From positions 1 through 42,251 of the forward strand of contig JASLGM010000001.1 in NCBI GenBank assembly GCA_030150045.1: a stretch of DNA of 42,251 nucleotides, read 5' to 3'. This document shows positions 9,713 to 18,871 of this stretch, one piece after another. A model generated the notes under the pieces. The model was not told the DNA's origin and made no database searches. It saw nothing but the letters and a program-made list of their open reading frames with translations. How positions within the stretch are numbered: the stretch's first letter is position 1; every line of letters starts with the position of its first letter. The position numbers and the translations under genes are program-made. The stretch is from Taishania sp. GTDB taxonomy: Bacteria; Bacteroidota; Bacteroidia; Flavobacteriales_D; Crocinitomicaceae.

Positions 9713-9791
9713 GGGCGTTACCCTATGGGTCGGGCTATTCGCTCCAAGTTTTTTGCTATCCAAAAAAGCTTTCCACTGCTATCCCTAACGC
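9713..9791 (+). repeat. F2 dispersed repeat, copy b
   Basis: It begins GGGCGTTACCCTATGGGTCG and ends CACTGCTATCCCTAACGC, matching the ends of copy a in inverse orientation. GCTATC and GCTATCC internal segments link it to copies c and d. Confidence 0.7.
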
Positions 9792-9825
9792 AAAAATCCG
9801 TGGTGCTTATGGCATTTTTCGATCT

Positions 9826-9858
9826 AAAAAAAGCCCGATATGTTCATACCGGGCTTTT
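9826..9858 (-). terminator. Intrinsic terminator downstream of ispF
   Basis: Arms AAAGCCCG and CGGGCTTT enclose a short AT-containing loop. Read on the minus strand, a T-run follows the stem immediately after the ispF stop codon. Confidence 0.85.
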
Positions 9859-9863
9859 GTTTT

Positions 9864-10343
9864 TTATTTAATAAGCAAACAAGTTGCGTACGCTTTTATA
9901 GCTTTCCGTTGGCCAAAGGAATCCACTTTTTCGTGGGTGGTCGCTTTGATAGAAATTTGATCCGTTTGCACCCCCATTACCTCAGCTATTCGCAATTGCA
10001 TATTTGGAATGTGCGGATTTAACTTCGGTTGCTCGGCGATTATGGTGCAATCCATGTTTCCGAGTTTATATCCTTTTTCAAGGATTAAAGCATAGGTTTC
10101 GCGCAACAAAATGGTGCTGTCTATGTCTTTGTAATTGGGATCTGTATCAGGAAAATGGAATCCTATATCCCTCAAGTTCAAGGCTCCCAAAAGGGCATCG
10201 CAGATTGCATGTAACAAGGCATCGGCATCGGAGTGTCCAAGTGCACCAAGATCAGAGGGGATATCAATTCCGCCCAAAATTAGTTTACGTCCTTCGACCA
10301 ATTGGTGTACATCGACACCAAATCCTATGCGAATGGCTTCCAT
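9864..10343 (-). CDS. ispF: 2-C-methyl-D-erythritol 2,4-cyclodiphosphate synthase
   Basis: The 159-residue enzyme cyclises CDP-methylerythritol 2-phosphate in the MEP pathway of isoprenoid synthesis. Characteristic motifs are seen: RIGFGVDVH, with the metal-binding Asp11 and His13, and GHSDADALLHAICDALLGA, with a further metal-binding His. The RDIGFHFPDTDPNYK loop and a C-terminal IKATTHEKVDSFGQRKAI stretch complete the family pattern, and the length is typical. Its ATG is 2 bp after the porV stop, so it is the last gene of the porU-porV-ispF run and ends at a strong terminator. Confidence 0.97.
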   Translation of the reverse strand: MEAIRIGFGVDVHQLVEGRKLILGGIDIPSDLGALGHSDADALLHAICDALLGALNLRDIGFHFPDTDPNYKDIDSTILLRETYALILEKGYKLGNMDCTIIAEQPKLNPHIPNMQLRIAEVMGVQTDQISIKATTHEKVDSFGQRKAIKAYATCLLIK

Positions 10344-10345
10344 GT

Positions 10346-11641
10346 TTATTCTGGCTTCGCTGTATCGTTTGCTGCTGCAGCTTTTTTGTCTCCGAATGTC
10401 ATGTACAAGGTAAATCGAACCGTATTTGCAAGCGGAGAACGTCTTCCTCCAACTGCTGCTAAATATGAAATATCTAATCCGAATTTATTGTATTTCAATC
10501 CTGCTCCGAAGGTAAGGAATTGACGATTTCCTTTGTTTCTTGCTTCATAGAAATATCCTGCACGCAAAGCCACTAGGTTGTTGTACCAGTATTCCAATCC
10601 TAGAGCTACGTTAATTTCAGACATTTCTTCTTTGAATCGTGATCCTTTTTGTACTTCAAAAGAACCATCATCTTTCATGATATAATGTCCTGCGTCGTCT
10701 TTAACTGGCGTTCCTGGTGCGTCATAGAACGATTGGATCATTCCTTTGATTACCCCTACATCACTTGATTTTCCAGAGATTAATGTTTTGTCCCCGTCAA
10801 TGTTTGCATAAATCGCAGGTGTTGGCACCAACAATTTTTGTAATTCGACAGCCACCAATAAGGTATTAAATTTATCGAATTTAGCTTTATATGATGTTGC
10901 TAATTTTAAGTTTGTTGGGATGAAGTCTCTCGAAGTTGTATTCGAGTAAGAAACTTTGTTTCCAATATTATTGATGGTTGCTGCGAAGGTATAATCCCCG
11001 TTCAGTTTACCAATTTTTGCTTGATCATTGAAGTAGGTAAAAGAAAGATCTGCCGCACCTACGATTGCTGCTTTAGAATCAACTCCTTCAATCACCATTC
11101 CTCCTGTAAGGTTAGAATATCCGAATTTACCATTAACTCCTAAGCTTACACGTTCTCCTAAACGAATGGCATAAGATCCTGTAAGTTCGAACTCACTTGG
11201 TTTATCTGTCCGGATAAAATTTCCATTGTCAGTTGTATATGTAATTTCACCTAAATTAAAATAACGTAAGGCTCCACCAATAACGTGTCTATTTCCGATT
11301 TTTGAATATCCTGAAACATAAGAAAGGTGCATGTCATTTGTTAGGTTTCTCAACCAAGGCGTGTAAGATACGCTAACTCCAGCTTTGTCTGGCGCAAAGA
11401 TTAACATGGATGTATTCCAATAAATGGATGTTGAATTCCCTGTTAGAGCGGTACCTGCATCCCCCATCGCTCCTGCTCTAGAGTCAGGTGTAATGGACAT
11501 AAAAGGCAATGCTGTTGTAATGGCATTCGTTCCTAATCTTCCGTCGATTTTTGATTGATCGACTCCTCCACCTGTTTGTCCAAAACTATGTAAAGAAAAA
11601 AGAGCGCTTGTCGTAAGTACGCTTAGTATTCTGTTTCTCAT
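10346..11641 (-). CDS. porV: T9SS outer-membrane protein PorV (LptO)
   Basis: The 431-residue protein belongs to the FadL-like beta-barrel family. PorV acts as the T9SS shuttle that receives cargo carrying a type A sorting domain and hands it to the sortase PorU. Family-specific sequence is present near the N-terminus (SMSITPDSRAGAMGDAGTA-like, read here as PFMSITPDSRAGAMGDAGTA) after a signal peptide ending HSFGQ. The barrel strands end in RFTLYMTFGDKK, followed by a short polar tail. It lies 59 bp after porU on the same strand, and it has a TATATTTG box of its own at 11670-11663. It can therefore be made both from the porU transcript and independently. Confidence 0.93.
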   Translation of the reverse strand: MRNRILSVLTTSALFSLHSFGQTGGGVDQSKIDGRLGTNAITTALPFMSITPDSRAGAMGDAGTALTGNSTSIYWNTSMLIFAPDKAGVSVSYTPWLRNLTNDMHLSYVSGYSKIGNRHVIGGALRYFNLGEITYTTDNGNFIRTDKPSEFELTGSYAIRLGERVSLGVNGKFGYSNLTGGMVIEGVDSKAAIVGAADLSFTYFNDQAKIGKLNGDYTFAATINNIGNKVSYSNTTSRDFIPTNLKLATSYKAKFDKFNTLLVAVELQKLLVPTPAIYANIDGDKTLISGKSSDVGVIKGMIQSFYDAPGTPVKDDAGHYIMKDDGSFEVQKGSRFKEEMSEINVALGLEYWYNNLVALRAGYFYEARNKGNRQFLTFGAGLKYNKFGLDISYLAAVGGRRSPLANTVRFTLYMTFGDKKAAAANDTAKPE

Positions 11642-11662
11642 TCTATATTAAATCTATTGTAA

Positions 11663-11670
11663 CAAATATA
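11663..11670 (-). promoter_or_regulatory. Putative internal promoter -7 box TATATTTG before porV
   Basis: A perfect TAnnTTTG match on the minus strand, 21 bp before the porV ATG and within the porU-porV gap. Confidence 0.45.
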
Positions 11671-11700
11671 CGCAAATGTGCATGTTTTATTGTAGGCGTA

Positions 11701-14700
11701 TTATAATAAAACTAATTTTTCAATTTTATCGGCAATCTCTCCTTCTGGTGTACGTACTTTTAAACGATAAACATATACGCCTCTTGCTAATCGATCTCCA
11801 AAATCATCTAGGCCATCCCAAACAATTCCTTCAGAACGATACCCTTGCGTATACACCTGTTTATTAATGGTTTTTACTACTTTTCCTGAAACAGTAAAAA
11901 TCTGTACTTGTACGTCTAAATTAGTACAACATTGATTGTGTTCGAAGAAAAACTCTGTATGTGTGGTAAAAGGATTGGGATAGTTCAACACGTGTTTCAG
12001 AGCCAACTCGCTTTGTTCTTGTACTATAAACTCAATGGTTTCTTCCGTTGAATTATTATTTACATCCCATACTTTTAAACTTAGTGTGTGTTTTCCAGGC
12101 TTCAACTTATTCAATTGATATCGCAGTTCTCCATCCTTGTAGGAATCGATACTGTTTTTATAATAATCGTTTAGAATAATTGGTTTATCGGCGGCCCCAT
12201 CAAGAACTAATGTGATATCATGTCCAATACCATTTCCTACGGTATTGATTCCGCTTTGATCAAATATTTTTGCAATAAGGTAAGGATTTTCATCTGTTAA
12301 TCCTCCAGATACAAAATTTTGATTATTCATAAACACCCTAATTTCAGGTCCATCACTATCATCTAATCCATTTGGATTAATCCCTCCAATATACACTCTT
12401 TGATCTTGTCCTATGGCATCCTCTCCTGTACTGTTGGCGTACGAGCTAAATTTTCCAAAACCATAATTATAATCAATGTCTTTAGGAACAATAAATTCCA
12501 TGGAGAAATAACCATTTGTCACTGTCGACTGTCCTCGATAGATGATATTATTTCGATCTTCGTAAGGAATAACGTTAGCATATCCAATAATGCCATTTCC
12601 TGGTTTTTGCCCTAAGGTTTGCTTCCCTTTAACTTTGTCATACAATGAGGTAGCTGCCACACCTTTAAAACCATTTAAAATGTTGCCTTGAAAATCTTCG
12701 ATGTGTCCCTTTACAGTTGCTTTACTAAGTGCTCGAATGGTATCCGTAACTTGTCCAATAGCCTTCCCATTTACGGAATCAATGACTACTTTATACTCTG
12801 GAATCGCTAAGCGTAAGCCTGGATCACCAACTAAGATAAAAGCAGATTTATCAGTAGACCCTCCGATTCCTAAACTTTTTTTAGTTTCCAAGAGCATTTC
12901 TCCCAAGGTATATGGTTTAAAATCTGTGTTACGGCCAAAAGCAGAAGTAAACAAGGCGTTAATAACCATTGTATTTAAAGTGTATGAAACCGTCCGAGTA
13001 GTTGTTAACAGACCGATTCCTCCACCTATTGGATTCAAAGCCATCCATTCTCCAGCAGAAATCTGAGAAGGATCGTCATAGCGGGTAAACTCACATGTTG
13101 AAGAAACGAACAATGGTAAACGATCTGCATTTTTCAACTCTTGAATTTGTCCTTTATTAATAATTGTAGAATTTGAAAGTTTATCAACTCCACCATGTCC
13201 AACGTAATTGATGATTAAACTTCCCGAATAAAAACTATTGATTAAATCTTGATTCAATTGTGGGAAGCGTTCACCACTTACAGAAGTTTCCATTTGATAT
13301 GCATCCAAGTACAATTTCTTTACATTAAGTTCAGGATTAGAAACTTTTAGGATATCATAAGCTGGTTCCAAATCTCGGACAATGAAATAATCTTCGAAAT
13401 CGGCAACATTAACTATTTTTGATCGCCAATCTCCGAAAGTTGTAGAAGAAACACCATCGATACAGTTTACGTTATTTTGAGTAAAGAAAGACGAGCCATT
13501 TTTCATGTAATGTTCAATTTTATTTACCTGCTCTTTTAAGGTGTGTAATTCAGAACCAAGTATGCGCCCTATCGCAACATCAATCACATCCACACTAGTA
13601 AACCCCTCATTATCATCTAACATCCCATAATAATCATCGGTACCAATATTACTAATTGGGTCCTCTTTAAAGCTTGCTCCTGGTGATTGAAACGAAGGGA
13701 CTACATCAACCTTCCCTGTTTTTCTTCCTTTAGGATCAAAAATTCCATCACCGAATAATGCTACATATTTCAATGTAGGTCCTTGTCCATTTCGCCCTTT
13801 ATCATATAACATTTTAATAAACTGTCGAATTCCAGCAGCGTCTTTCATTCCTGAAGCAAATTCATTATAAATTTGATCCACCAATACAACTTCTACTCTT
13901 CTATTGTATGTGTTCCTATGTAACTCAGCCAAGCGGTTAGCCTGAGAAACTAAAGTACCATTTGTAATAATAACATAATCAACAGCGGGTAAAGAATGTA
14001 GGTCTTGATTCATTACTTGTCCAACAAAAGTAGGTGAGAGAAAAGTAACTCCATCAGAAGCGATAAATTCTTTTAATACACTCGTTTCAGATTTAAAAGT
14101 GGCAGTTCCTCCATTTATTGTTGTCTGCATAACAACAGGTTGTTGTCGGTTGGTCACCTCCCAAACAAAACCATTTCCAATGCCCCCAACTGAAAACTCA
14201 GAAACATTACCTGCACCTACAGAAATTAAATCCCGGAAACCAAACTGCCCGTTCATCATTTGCAAATAACGTCTTGTTTGAAGATCAATTTTATCTAAAT
14301 ATCCTTCTGTAGCAGGGTCATTTCTAGTCATTACAATTCTAGCAGAAACTTGATTGTTCACATTGTTAAAATCAAAATCGTTATTGTGAATCCCAGCTGC
14401 TCCCCCAGCAGAAGGCAAGCCAGATGTTAGTACATTTTGACCATTTATAAAATAACTAAAGCTCCCAGAAGAAGTACTTCTTGCATTCGAAGCTACGATT
14501 ACTTGCAATTTAGATGGGTGTCCTACTACAGGATTGGGGACAGGAATGTTGTAGTTTTTACTTAGTTCTACATCAAATTTATCACCATACCATCTTTGCC
14601 CAGAATTTGTTAGGTTATAAACGTCTTGTTCAATAATAGCATAATAATCATATGAATTGACGGGATGCGTAACCGCTTGTGTTATATTCGCCCCTTGTTG

Positions 14701-15588
14701 TATTCTATTTTGAGTGACGTTACTATTGATATTTATGAAATAAGTAGATACATCTGAATAGATATGTCTTACATTAAAAAATCGACGAAAATCTAAATCC
14801 CATCTATGAGGGCCCTTCGCATAAAACAAAATGTAATCTCCACCATCAAACACTTGATTACCATCTTCTACAACCTGAATGGCAATTTGTGCAAGATCGT
14901 CCGTTCTTAAAGGACTGTCATTTCGATCTGGAATACGACCATCGCCATTTCCATAAATATGGATATGTCTAGGATTTAATCCATTGACATTAATACCCAT
15001 TGATGCTAGGAAGTTTTTATCGATTTTATATATTCCATCTTGCGTGACTGAAATTTTATACCAACTTCCACTACCTTGTCGCAAAACCGACTGAGTAACA
15101 AATGATTTATTTACATTACTAAAGGCCACCAGGTCTGGAATCACTGAAAAATCAACATTTTTCACCCTATGCACACTTCCATTAACAAGAATAAAAGGCG
15201 AAAAGACTACATTCAAATACCGTGAACCAAAACCATTTGTAGATTTACTAAGATAATAGAGTTCTTGATCAACTGGAACATTAAATCTTTTGATATAATC
15301 GATTTCTTCAGACAATGCAGGCTCTGTTTCGAAGGCTTTAAGAGCAACCTTGACATTCATTCCTGATTTAATTTCTTCTTGGTAAGTTCTCAGCAAACGA
15401 CCAGCATCAGTAGCCATATCGTCGAAATTTGGCATTGTAAAAGTAATTCCATTTAATTCAGTTGTTTCCGGTTTATTCCAAGTTACAGAAACTGTACGAA
15501 TACTTTCCGTTTGCGAAACAGCGAACTGTGAAAATACAACAATAAAAAATAAAAAAAGAAGAGCCGTCTTCGTCATATTTTGCTTCAT
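11701..15588 (-). CDS. porU: Type IX secretion system sortase PorU (C25 family)
   Basis: The 1295-residue protein is the gingipain-like sortase that removes sorting domains from T9SS cargo at the cell surface and links the cargo to lipopolysaccharide. The C25 peptidase core is in the middle third: the catalytic His is in NYVGHGG (His798) and the catalytic Cys in SSTCEFTRYD (Cys832), counted from the chosen start. The C-terminus has its own NYPNPFTTHTEFFFEH and FlgD-like Ig segment, as PorU normally does. The frame extends upstream to 15624, but the ATG at 15588 (MKQNMTKTALLFLFF) places the signal peptide directly at the N-terminus, so it is preferred. It is divergent from porP/sprF and followed by porV. 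Confidence 0.93.
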   Translation of the reverse strand: MKQNMTKTALLFLFFIVVFSQFAVSQTESIRTVSVTWNKPETTELNGITFTMPNFDDMATDAGRLLRTYQEEIKSGMNVKVALKAFETEPALSEEIDYIKRFNVPVDQELYYLSKSTNGFGSRYLNVVFSPFILVNGSVHRVKNVDFSVIPDLVAFSNVNKSFVTQSVLRQGSGSWYKISVTQDGIYKIDKNFLASMGINVNGLNPRHIHIYGNGDGRIPDRNDSPLRTDDLAQIAIQVVEDGNQVFDGGDYILFYAKGPHRWDLDFRRFFNVRHIYSDVSTYFININSNVTQNRIQQGANITQAVTHPVNSYDYYAIIEQDVYNLTNSGQRWYGDKFDVELSKNYNIPVPNPVVGHPSKLQVIVASNARSTSSGSFSYFINGQNVLTSGLPSAGGAAGIHNNDFDFNNVNNQVSARIVMTRNDPATEGYLDKIDLQTRRYLQMMNGQFGFRDLISVGAGNVSEFSVGGIGNGFVWEVTNRQQPVVMQTTINGGTATFKSETSVLKEFIASDGVTFLSPTFVGQVMNQDLHSLPAVDYVIITNGTLVSQANRLAELHRNTYNRRVEVVLVDQIYNEFASGMKDAAGIRQFIKMLYDKGRNGQGPTLKYVALFGDGIFDPKGRKTGKVDVVPSFQSPGASFKEDPISNIGTDDYYGMLDDNEGFTSVDVIDVAIGRILGSELHTLKEQVNKIEHYMKNGSSFFTQNNVNCIDGVSSTTFGDWRSKIVNVADFEDYFIVRDLEPAYDILKVSNPELNVKKLYLDAYQMETSVSGERFPQLNQDLINSFYSGSLIINYVGHGGVDKLSNSTIINKGQIQELKNADRLPLFVSSTCEFTRYDDPSQISAGEWMALNPIGGGIGLLTTTRTVSYTLNTMVINALFTSAFGRNTDFKPYTLGEMLLETKKSLGIGGSTDKSAFILVGDPGLRLAIPEYKVVIDSVNGKAIGQVTDTIRALSKATVKGHIEDFQGNILNGFKGVAATSLYDKVKGKQTLGQKPGNGIIGYANVIPYEDRNNIIYRGQSTVTNGYFSMEFIVPKDIDYNYGFGKFSSYANSTGEDAIGQDQRVYIGGINPNGLDDSDGPEIRVFMNNQNFVSGGLTDENPYLIAKIFDQSGINTVGNGIGHDITLVLDGAADKPIILNDYYKNSIDSYKDGELRYQLNKLKPGKHTLSLKVWDVNNNSTEETIEFIVQEQSELALKHVLNYPNPFTTHTEFFFEHNQCCTNLDVQVQIFTVSGKVVKTINKQVYTQGYRSEGIVWDGLDDFGDRLARGVYVYRLKVRTPEGEIADKIEKLVLL

Positions 15589-15684
15589 AATACAAATTTG
15601 TATAAGATTCTTGAAATTAGCCAATAAAAAAACGAAACAATTCTTTGAATATTATAGTTGAATTACAATCTTTGTAACCTTTAT

Positions 15685-15692
15685 TACTTTTG
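15685..15692 (+). promoter_or_regulatory. Putative promoter -7 box TACTTTTG for porP/sprF
   Basis: A perfect TAnnTTTG match. A TTG lies 24 bp upstream (15658-15660), slightly more than usual. The box overlaps the upstream end of the open frame (15690), which rules out starts there and supports the ATG at 15747. Confidence 0.45.
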
Positions 15693-15746
15693 GACGTTAT
15701 AACTAGCAGAAGAAAATATACTCTGAACTCTCAAATTGCAAGATTG

Positions 15747-16715
15747 ATGAATTTTATTAAGCGCTTTATTGCTACATCTTTTTGTTGTTTGGCCACTTAT
15801 GTCGCTCAAGCTCAAGACCCATCATTTACGCAGTTTTATTCAAATCCAATTTACCTTAACCCGGCATTCGCTGGATCAAACGGTTGCCCGAGATTTGCAT
15901 TAAACTACAGAAACCAATGGCCGAGCCTTTCGGGTAACTATGTAACTTACGCATTTGCATATGACCAATACATCAAACAAATATCTGGTGGAATAGGTGT
16001 TATCGCAACACATGATGTACAAGGTCAAGGAACCATTCAAACTTCTATGTTAGGTTTAGTTTACTCCTACCATTTAAAAGTAAACCGAAAATTCTCCCTA
16101 ATGTTTGGAGTACGTGCTGCATGGTATCAAAAATTCTTAGACTGGGATAAGCTTTCTTTTGGAGACATGATTGACCCACGTAAAGGTTTTATTTACCAAA
16201 CTGGAGATGTACCACGCGGAGGTTCTAGAGGTTTCTTTGATGCTTCAGCAGGGATTGTTGGTTATACCGAGAACTTCTTCTTTGGAGCATCTGTTCATCA
16301 CTTGAACATGCCAAATGAATCAATGATTGTTGGAGAAAGTAAATTACCAATGCGTTTTACTGGTCATGCAGGAGCAGAAATAAAACTAGGAAACAAATCA
16401 AAATATTCGAATACAACGTCGATTATGCCAAACGTAATTTACCAATACATGAATGGCTTTCAGGAACTAAACATTGGTACATATGTTAAGTATGGCATCT
16501 TTACTGCTGGAGTTTGGTACCGTACAAGCGACGCCTTTATAATTACTGCTGGTATCCGTACAAATCAATTCCGTATCGGTTATAGTTATGATGTAACAAC
16601 ATCAAAATTCAACAACAATACTACAGGTGGTTCCCATGAGGTATCCTTAGGGCTAAACCTTGCGTGCAAGAAACGAATTCCGCAATTTAGAACAATTTCT
16701 TGTCCATCTTTTTAA
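15747..16715 (+). CDS. PorP/SprF family T9SS membrane protein
   Basis: The 322-residue protein has a signal peptide (MNFIKRFIATSFCCLATYVAQAQ) followed at once by the family hallmark DPSFTQFYSNPIYLNPAFAG. It has repeated barrel strands ending near SLGLNLACKKR. PorP/SprF proteins are outer-membrane beta barrels. Some are core T9SS parts, others pair with individual type B sorting-domain cargo such as SprB. The ATG at 15747 is chosen because the -7 box sits at 15685-15692 and because it starts the signal peptide. Its place between porU and gldJ suggests a role in the core machinery, but no SprB-like partner is visible to test this. Confidence 0.9.
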   Translation: MNFIKRFIATSFCCLATYVAQAQDPSFTQFYSNPIYLNPAFAGSNGCPRFALNYRNQWPSLSGNYVTYAFAYDQYIKQISGGIGVIATHDVQGQGTIQTSMLGLVYSYHLKVNRKFSLMFGVRAAWYQKFLDWDKLSFGDMIDPRKGFIYQTGDVPRGGSRGFFDASAGIVGYTENFFFGASVHHLNMPNESMIVGESKLPMRFTGHAGAEIKLGNKSKYSNTTSIMPNVIYQYMNGFQELNIGTYVKYGIFTAGVWYRTSDAFIITAGIRTNQFRIGYSYDVTTSKFNNNTTGGSHEVSLGLNLACKKRIPQFRTISCPSF

Positions 16716-16754
16716 AAAAGTTGTAACCAAATGCCGTTTATTACGTTATTAAGT

Positions 16755-16762
16755 TAAATTTG
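16755..16762 (+). promoter_or_regulatory. Putative promoter -7 box TAAATTTG for gldJ
   Basis: A perfect TAnnTTTG match 35 bp before the chosen gldJ ATG. It covers base 16762, where the open frame begins, so translation must start downstream. Confidence 0.45.
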
Positions 16763-16797
16763 TGTTTTTAATACCCATGTTAAATCAAATTAAGAAT

Positions 16798-18822
16798 ATG
16801 CGAATCATCCGTTTGATCACCCTAGCATCCTTAGGAAGTATGCTCGTTTGGTCATGTTCGAAAGAAGCTTCAAATTCTACAGGTTGGAATTACAACGATT
16901 CCAAACAAGGTGGTTTCCAGAAGGTTCCTTTCGTCGACCAAGAAACTGGACCAGGTTTGGTTTTAATTGAAGGTGGTACATTTACAATGGGACGTGCTGA
17001 AGAGGACGTTATGTATGATTGGAATAACCGTCCAACAAGAGTATCTGTATCTTCTTTCTATATGGACCAAACGGAAGTTACCAATTTCCATTGGTTAGAA
17101 TACCTATACTGGATCAACCGTGCATATGGTGAAACATATCCATTGGTTTATAAAAATGCTTTACCAGATACTTTATCATGGAGAGCACCTCTAGGATTCA
17201 TGGAGAAATTTGTAGATTATTATCTGCGTCACCCAGCTTACCGTGACTATCCAGTAGTTGGTGTATCTTGGTTGCAAGCAAATGACTTCTGTAAATGGAG
17301 AACAGATCGTGTTAACGAATACATCCTTGTTCGCGAAGGGATCCTTGATTGGAACACTAAACAACGAGATGAAAACACTTTCAACTCTGATGCATACTAT
17401 GTAGGGCAATACGATGACGCTGTTAAAAACGGAGTAAAAGACATCAACCCAGATAACATGACAGGTAAGAAAAGTAATAAGCCAGGGAAACGTATCGTTC
17501 GTATGGAAGACGGTATAATGTTACCTGCATACCGCTTACCAACTGAAGCAGAATGGGAATATGCTGCTTTAGGATTGATAGGAAACTTACAACCAGGAAC
17601 TGAAAATATTTCTGACCGTCGTTTCTATCCTTGGGATGGACACTGGGTACGTCAAGACAATAAAGATTTCACAGGTAAAATCCGCGCTAACTTCATGAGA
17701 AGTGGTGGTGACTACATGGGTATCGCAGGTAACCTTAATGATGGTGCCGATGTTACTGCTCCTGTAGAGTCTTTCTGGCCAAATGACTTTGGATTATACC
17801 ACATGGCAGGAAACGTTTCTGAGTGGGTTTTGGATACATATCGTCCTTTATCTTCCGAAGACTATAGTGATTTCAGACCTTTCCGTGGAAACGTATTCAA
17901 AACAAAACTTTTGGATAACCAAGGTGTTGTTGATGCAAAAAATGCTTTCGTGATGTATGATGTTCACGCTATGAAAGAATACGTAAACGAATTCGAAAGA
18001 ATCAGATACCAAAGAATTTCTGCTTCACAACACAATCCAAATGATCCAGGTTTACCTATTGGTTTAGATAAAAACATCGAATCAAGAAACCCAGTTAGAG
18101 CAGGTTCAGCGCCAGATGCATTCTATGTATCTCACGGAAAAGTGAAGGATTCAATTGAATTGTCTTTGTTACGCCAAATTAATGGAGTTTTAGACACAGC
18201 AATTAGATACAAAAACGATAAATACTTAGTAGAATCATCTATGTTAATTCAAGAACGTTTGTTTGACGAAATGTTCGCTGACGAATTACGTGAAGGACCA
18301 GATGGTGAAGAGTATGCTTTTGAAATCCTTTCTATGTTACGTGTTGCTTTCTCAGGATTTATCATTGATACTCCTGGAAAATTAAAATATAGAAATGTAA
18401 CCGAAGAAGAAAACATTGGTCGTCTTAACTACAGAAAAGATGATTATGTTGATTACTTAGACGGTGATATTGAAAGCTCAATATTCTATAAAGATGACAA
18501 CCGTAAAATGAGAATCAACCAAGGTTCTAGAGACCCTAAGTTAGTAATGTACCAAAACCAACATGAAGAATACGATTTAGATGGTAATCAAATTATTCCT
18601 GGTGGTGAAAACAGAGCTGCATGGCCAACAACATTAATCTCAGATAAATCAAAAGTTTATAAAGGTGGTTCTTGGGCAGATAGAGCTTATTGGCAAGTAG
18701 CTTCTAATAGAAGATTCCTTGACGAAAGACAATCTATGTGTACACTTGGTTTCCGTTGTGCTATGGATCGAATCGGTAGCCCTGTGGGTCAAAACTATGG
18801 AAAGAAGAAAAAGAAAAAATAA
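16798..18822 (+). CDS. gldJ: Gliding motility lipoprotein GldJ
   Basis: The 674-residue lipoprotein is required for both T9SS secretion and gliding in flavobacteria, where it stabilises other Gld proteins. The start MRIIRLITLASLGSMLVWSC gives a short signal peptide ending at a lipobox-like Cys; the frame extends upstream to 16762 but the promoter box overlaps that point. The body is an FGE-sulfatase-like (formylglycine-generating enzyme) fold: LIEGGTFTMG, YMDQTEVTN, YRLPTEAEWEYAA, YHMAGNVSEWVLD and the closing YKGGSWADRAYWQ and LGFRCAMDR motifs. Catalytic activity is not expected for this family. The protein ends in six lysines. It is followed by a terminator and then murF, a gene order also known from Flavobacterium. 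Confidence 0.95.
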   Translation: MRIIRLITLASLGSMLVWSCSKEASNSTGWNYNDSKQGGFQKVPFVDQETGPGLVLIEGGTFTMGRAEEDVMYDWNNRPTRVSVSSFYMDQTEVTNFHWLEYLYWINRAYGETYPLVYKNALPDTLSWRAPLGFMEKFVDYYLRHPAYRDYPVVGVSWLQANDFCKWRTDRVNEYILVREGILDWNTKQRDENTFNSDAYYVGQYDDAVKNGVKDINPDNMTGKKSNKPGKRIVRMEDGIMLPAYRLPTEAEWEYAALGLIGNLQPGTENISDRRFYPWDGHWVRQDNKDFTGKIRANFMRSGGDYMGIAGNLNDGADVTAPVESFWPNDFGLYHMAGNVSEWVLDTYRPLSSEDYSDFRPFRGNVFKTKLLDNQGVVDAKNAFVMYDVHAMKEYVNEFERIRYQRISASQHNPNDPGLPIGLDKNIESRNPVRAGSAPDAFYVSHGKVKDSIELSLLRQINGVLDTAIRYKNDKYLVESSMLIQERLFDEMFADELREGPDGEEYAFEILSMLRVAFSGFIIDTPGKLKYRNVTEEENIGRLNYRKDDYVDYLDGDIESSIFYKDDNRKMRINQGSRDPKLVMYQNQHEEYDLDGNQIIPGGENRAAWPTTLISDKSKVYKGGSWADRAYWQVASNRRFLDERQSMCTLGFRCAMDRIGSPVGQNYGKKKKKK

Positions 18823-18840
18823 ACATATATAAACGTTTTA

Positions 18841-18869
18841 AGTCCATCAGCAGTGATGGACTTTTTTTG
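18841..18869 (+). terminator. Intrinsic terminator between gldJ and murF
   Basis: The perfect 9-bp stem AGTCCATCA/TGATGGACT with loop GCAG is followed by an eight-base T-run. The T-run ends 2 bp before the murF ATG. Confidence 0.85.
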
Positions 18870-18871
18870 TT

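Larger units (their letters stand above)
9471..9863. other. 393-bp intergenic region filled by repeats
   Basis: The region holds the -7 box of the PhnA-family gene, F1 copy 2 (9537-9681), F2 copy b (9713-9791) and the ispF terminator. Short open frames here lie inside the repeats and are not believable genes. Confidence 0.7.

Noticed and set aside
9560..10022. Several 60-95-codon open frames on both strands
   Set aside because: They lie within F1 copy 2, F2 copy b or antisense to ispF, with no coding character or conserved motif.
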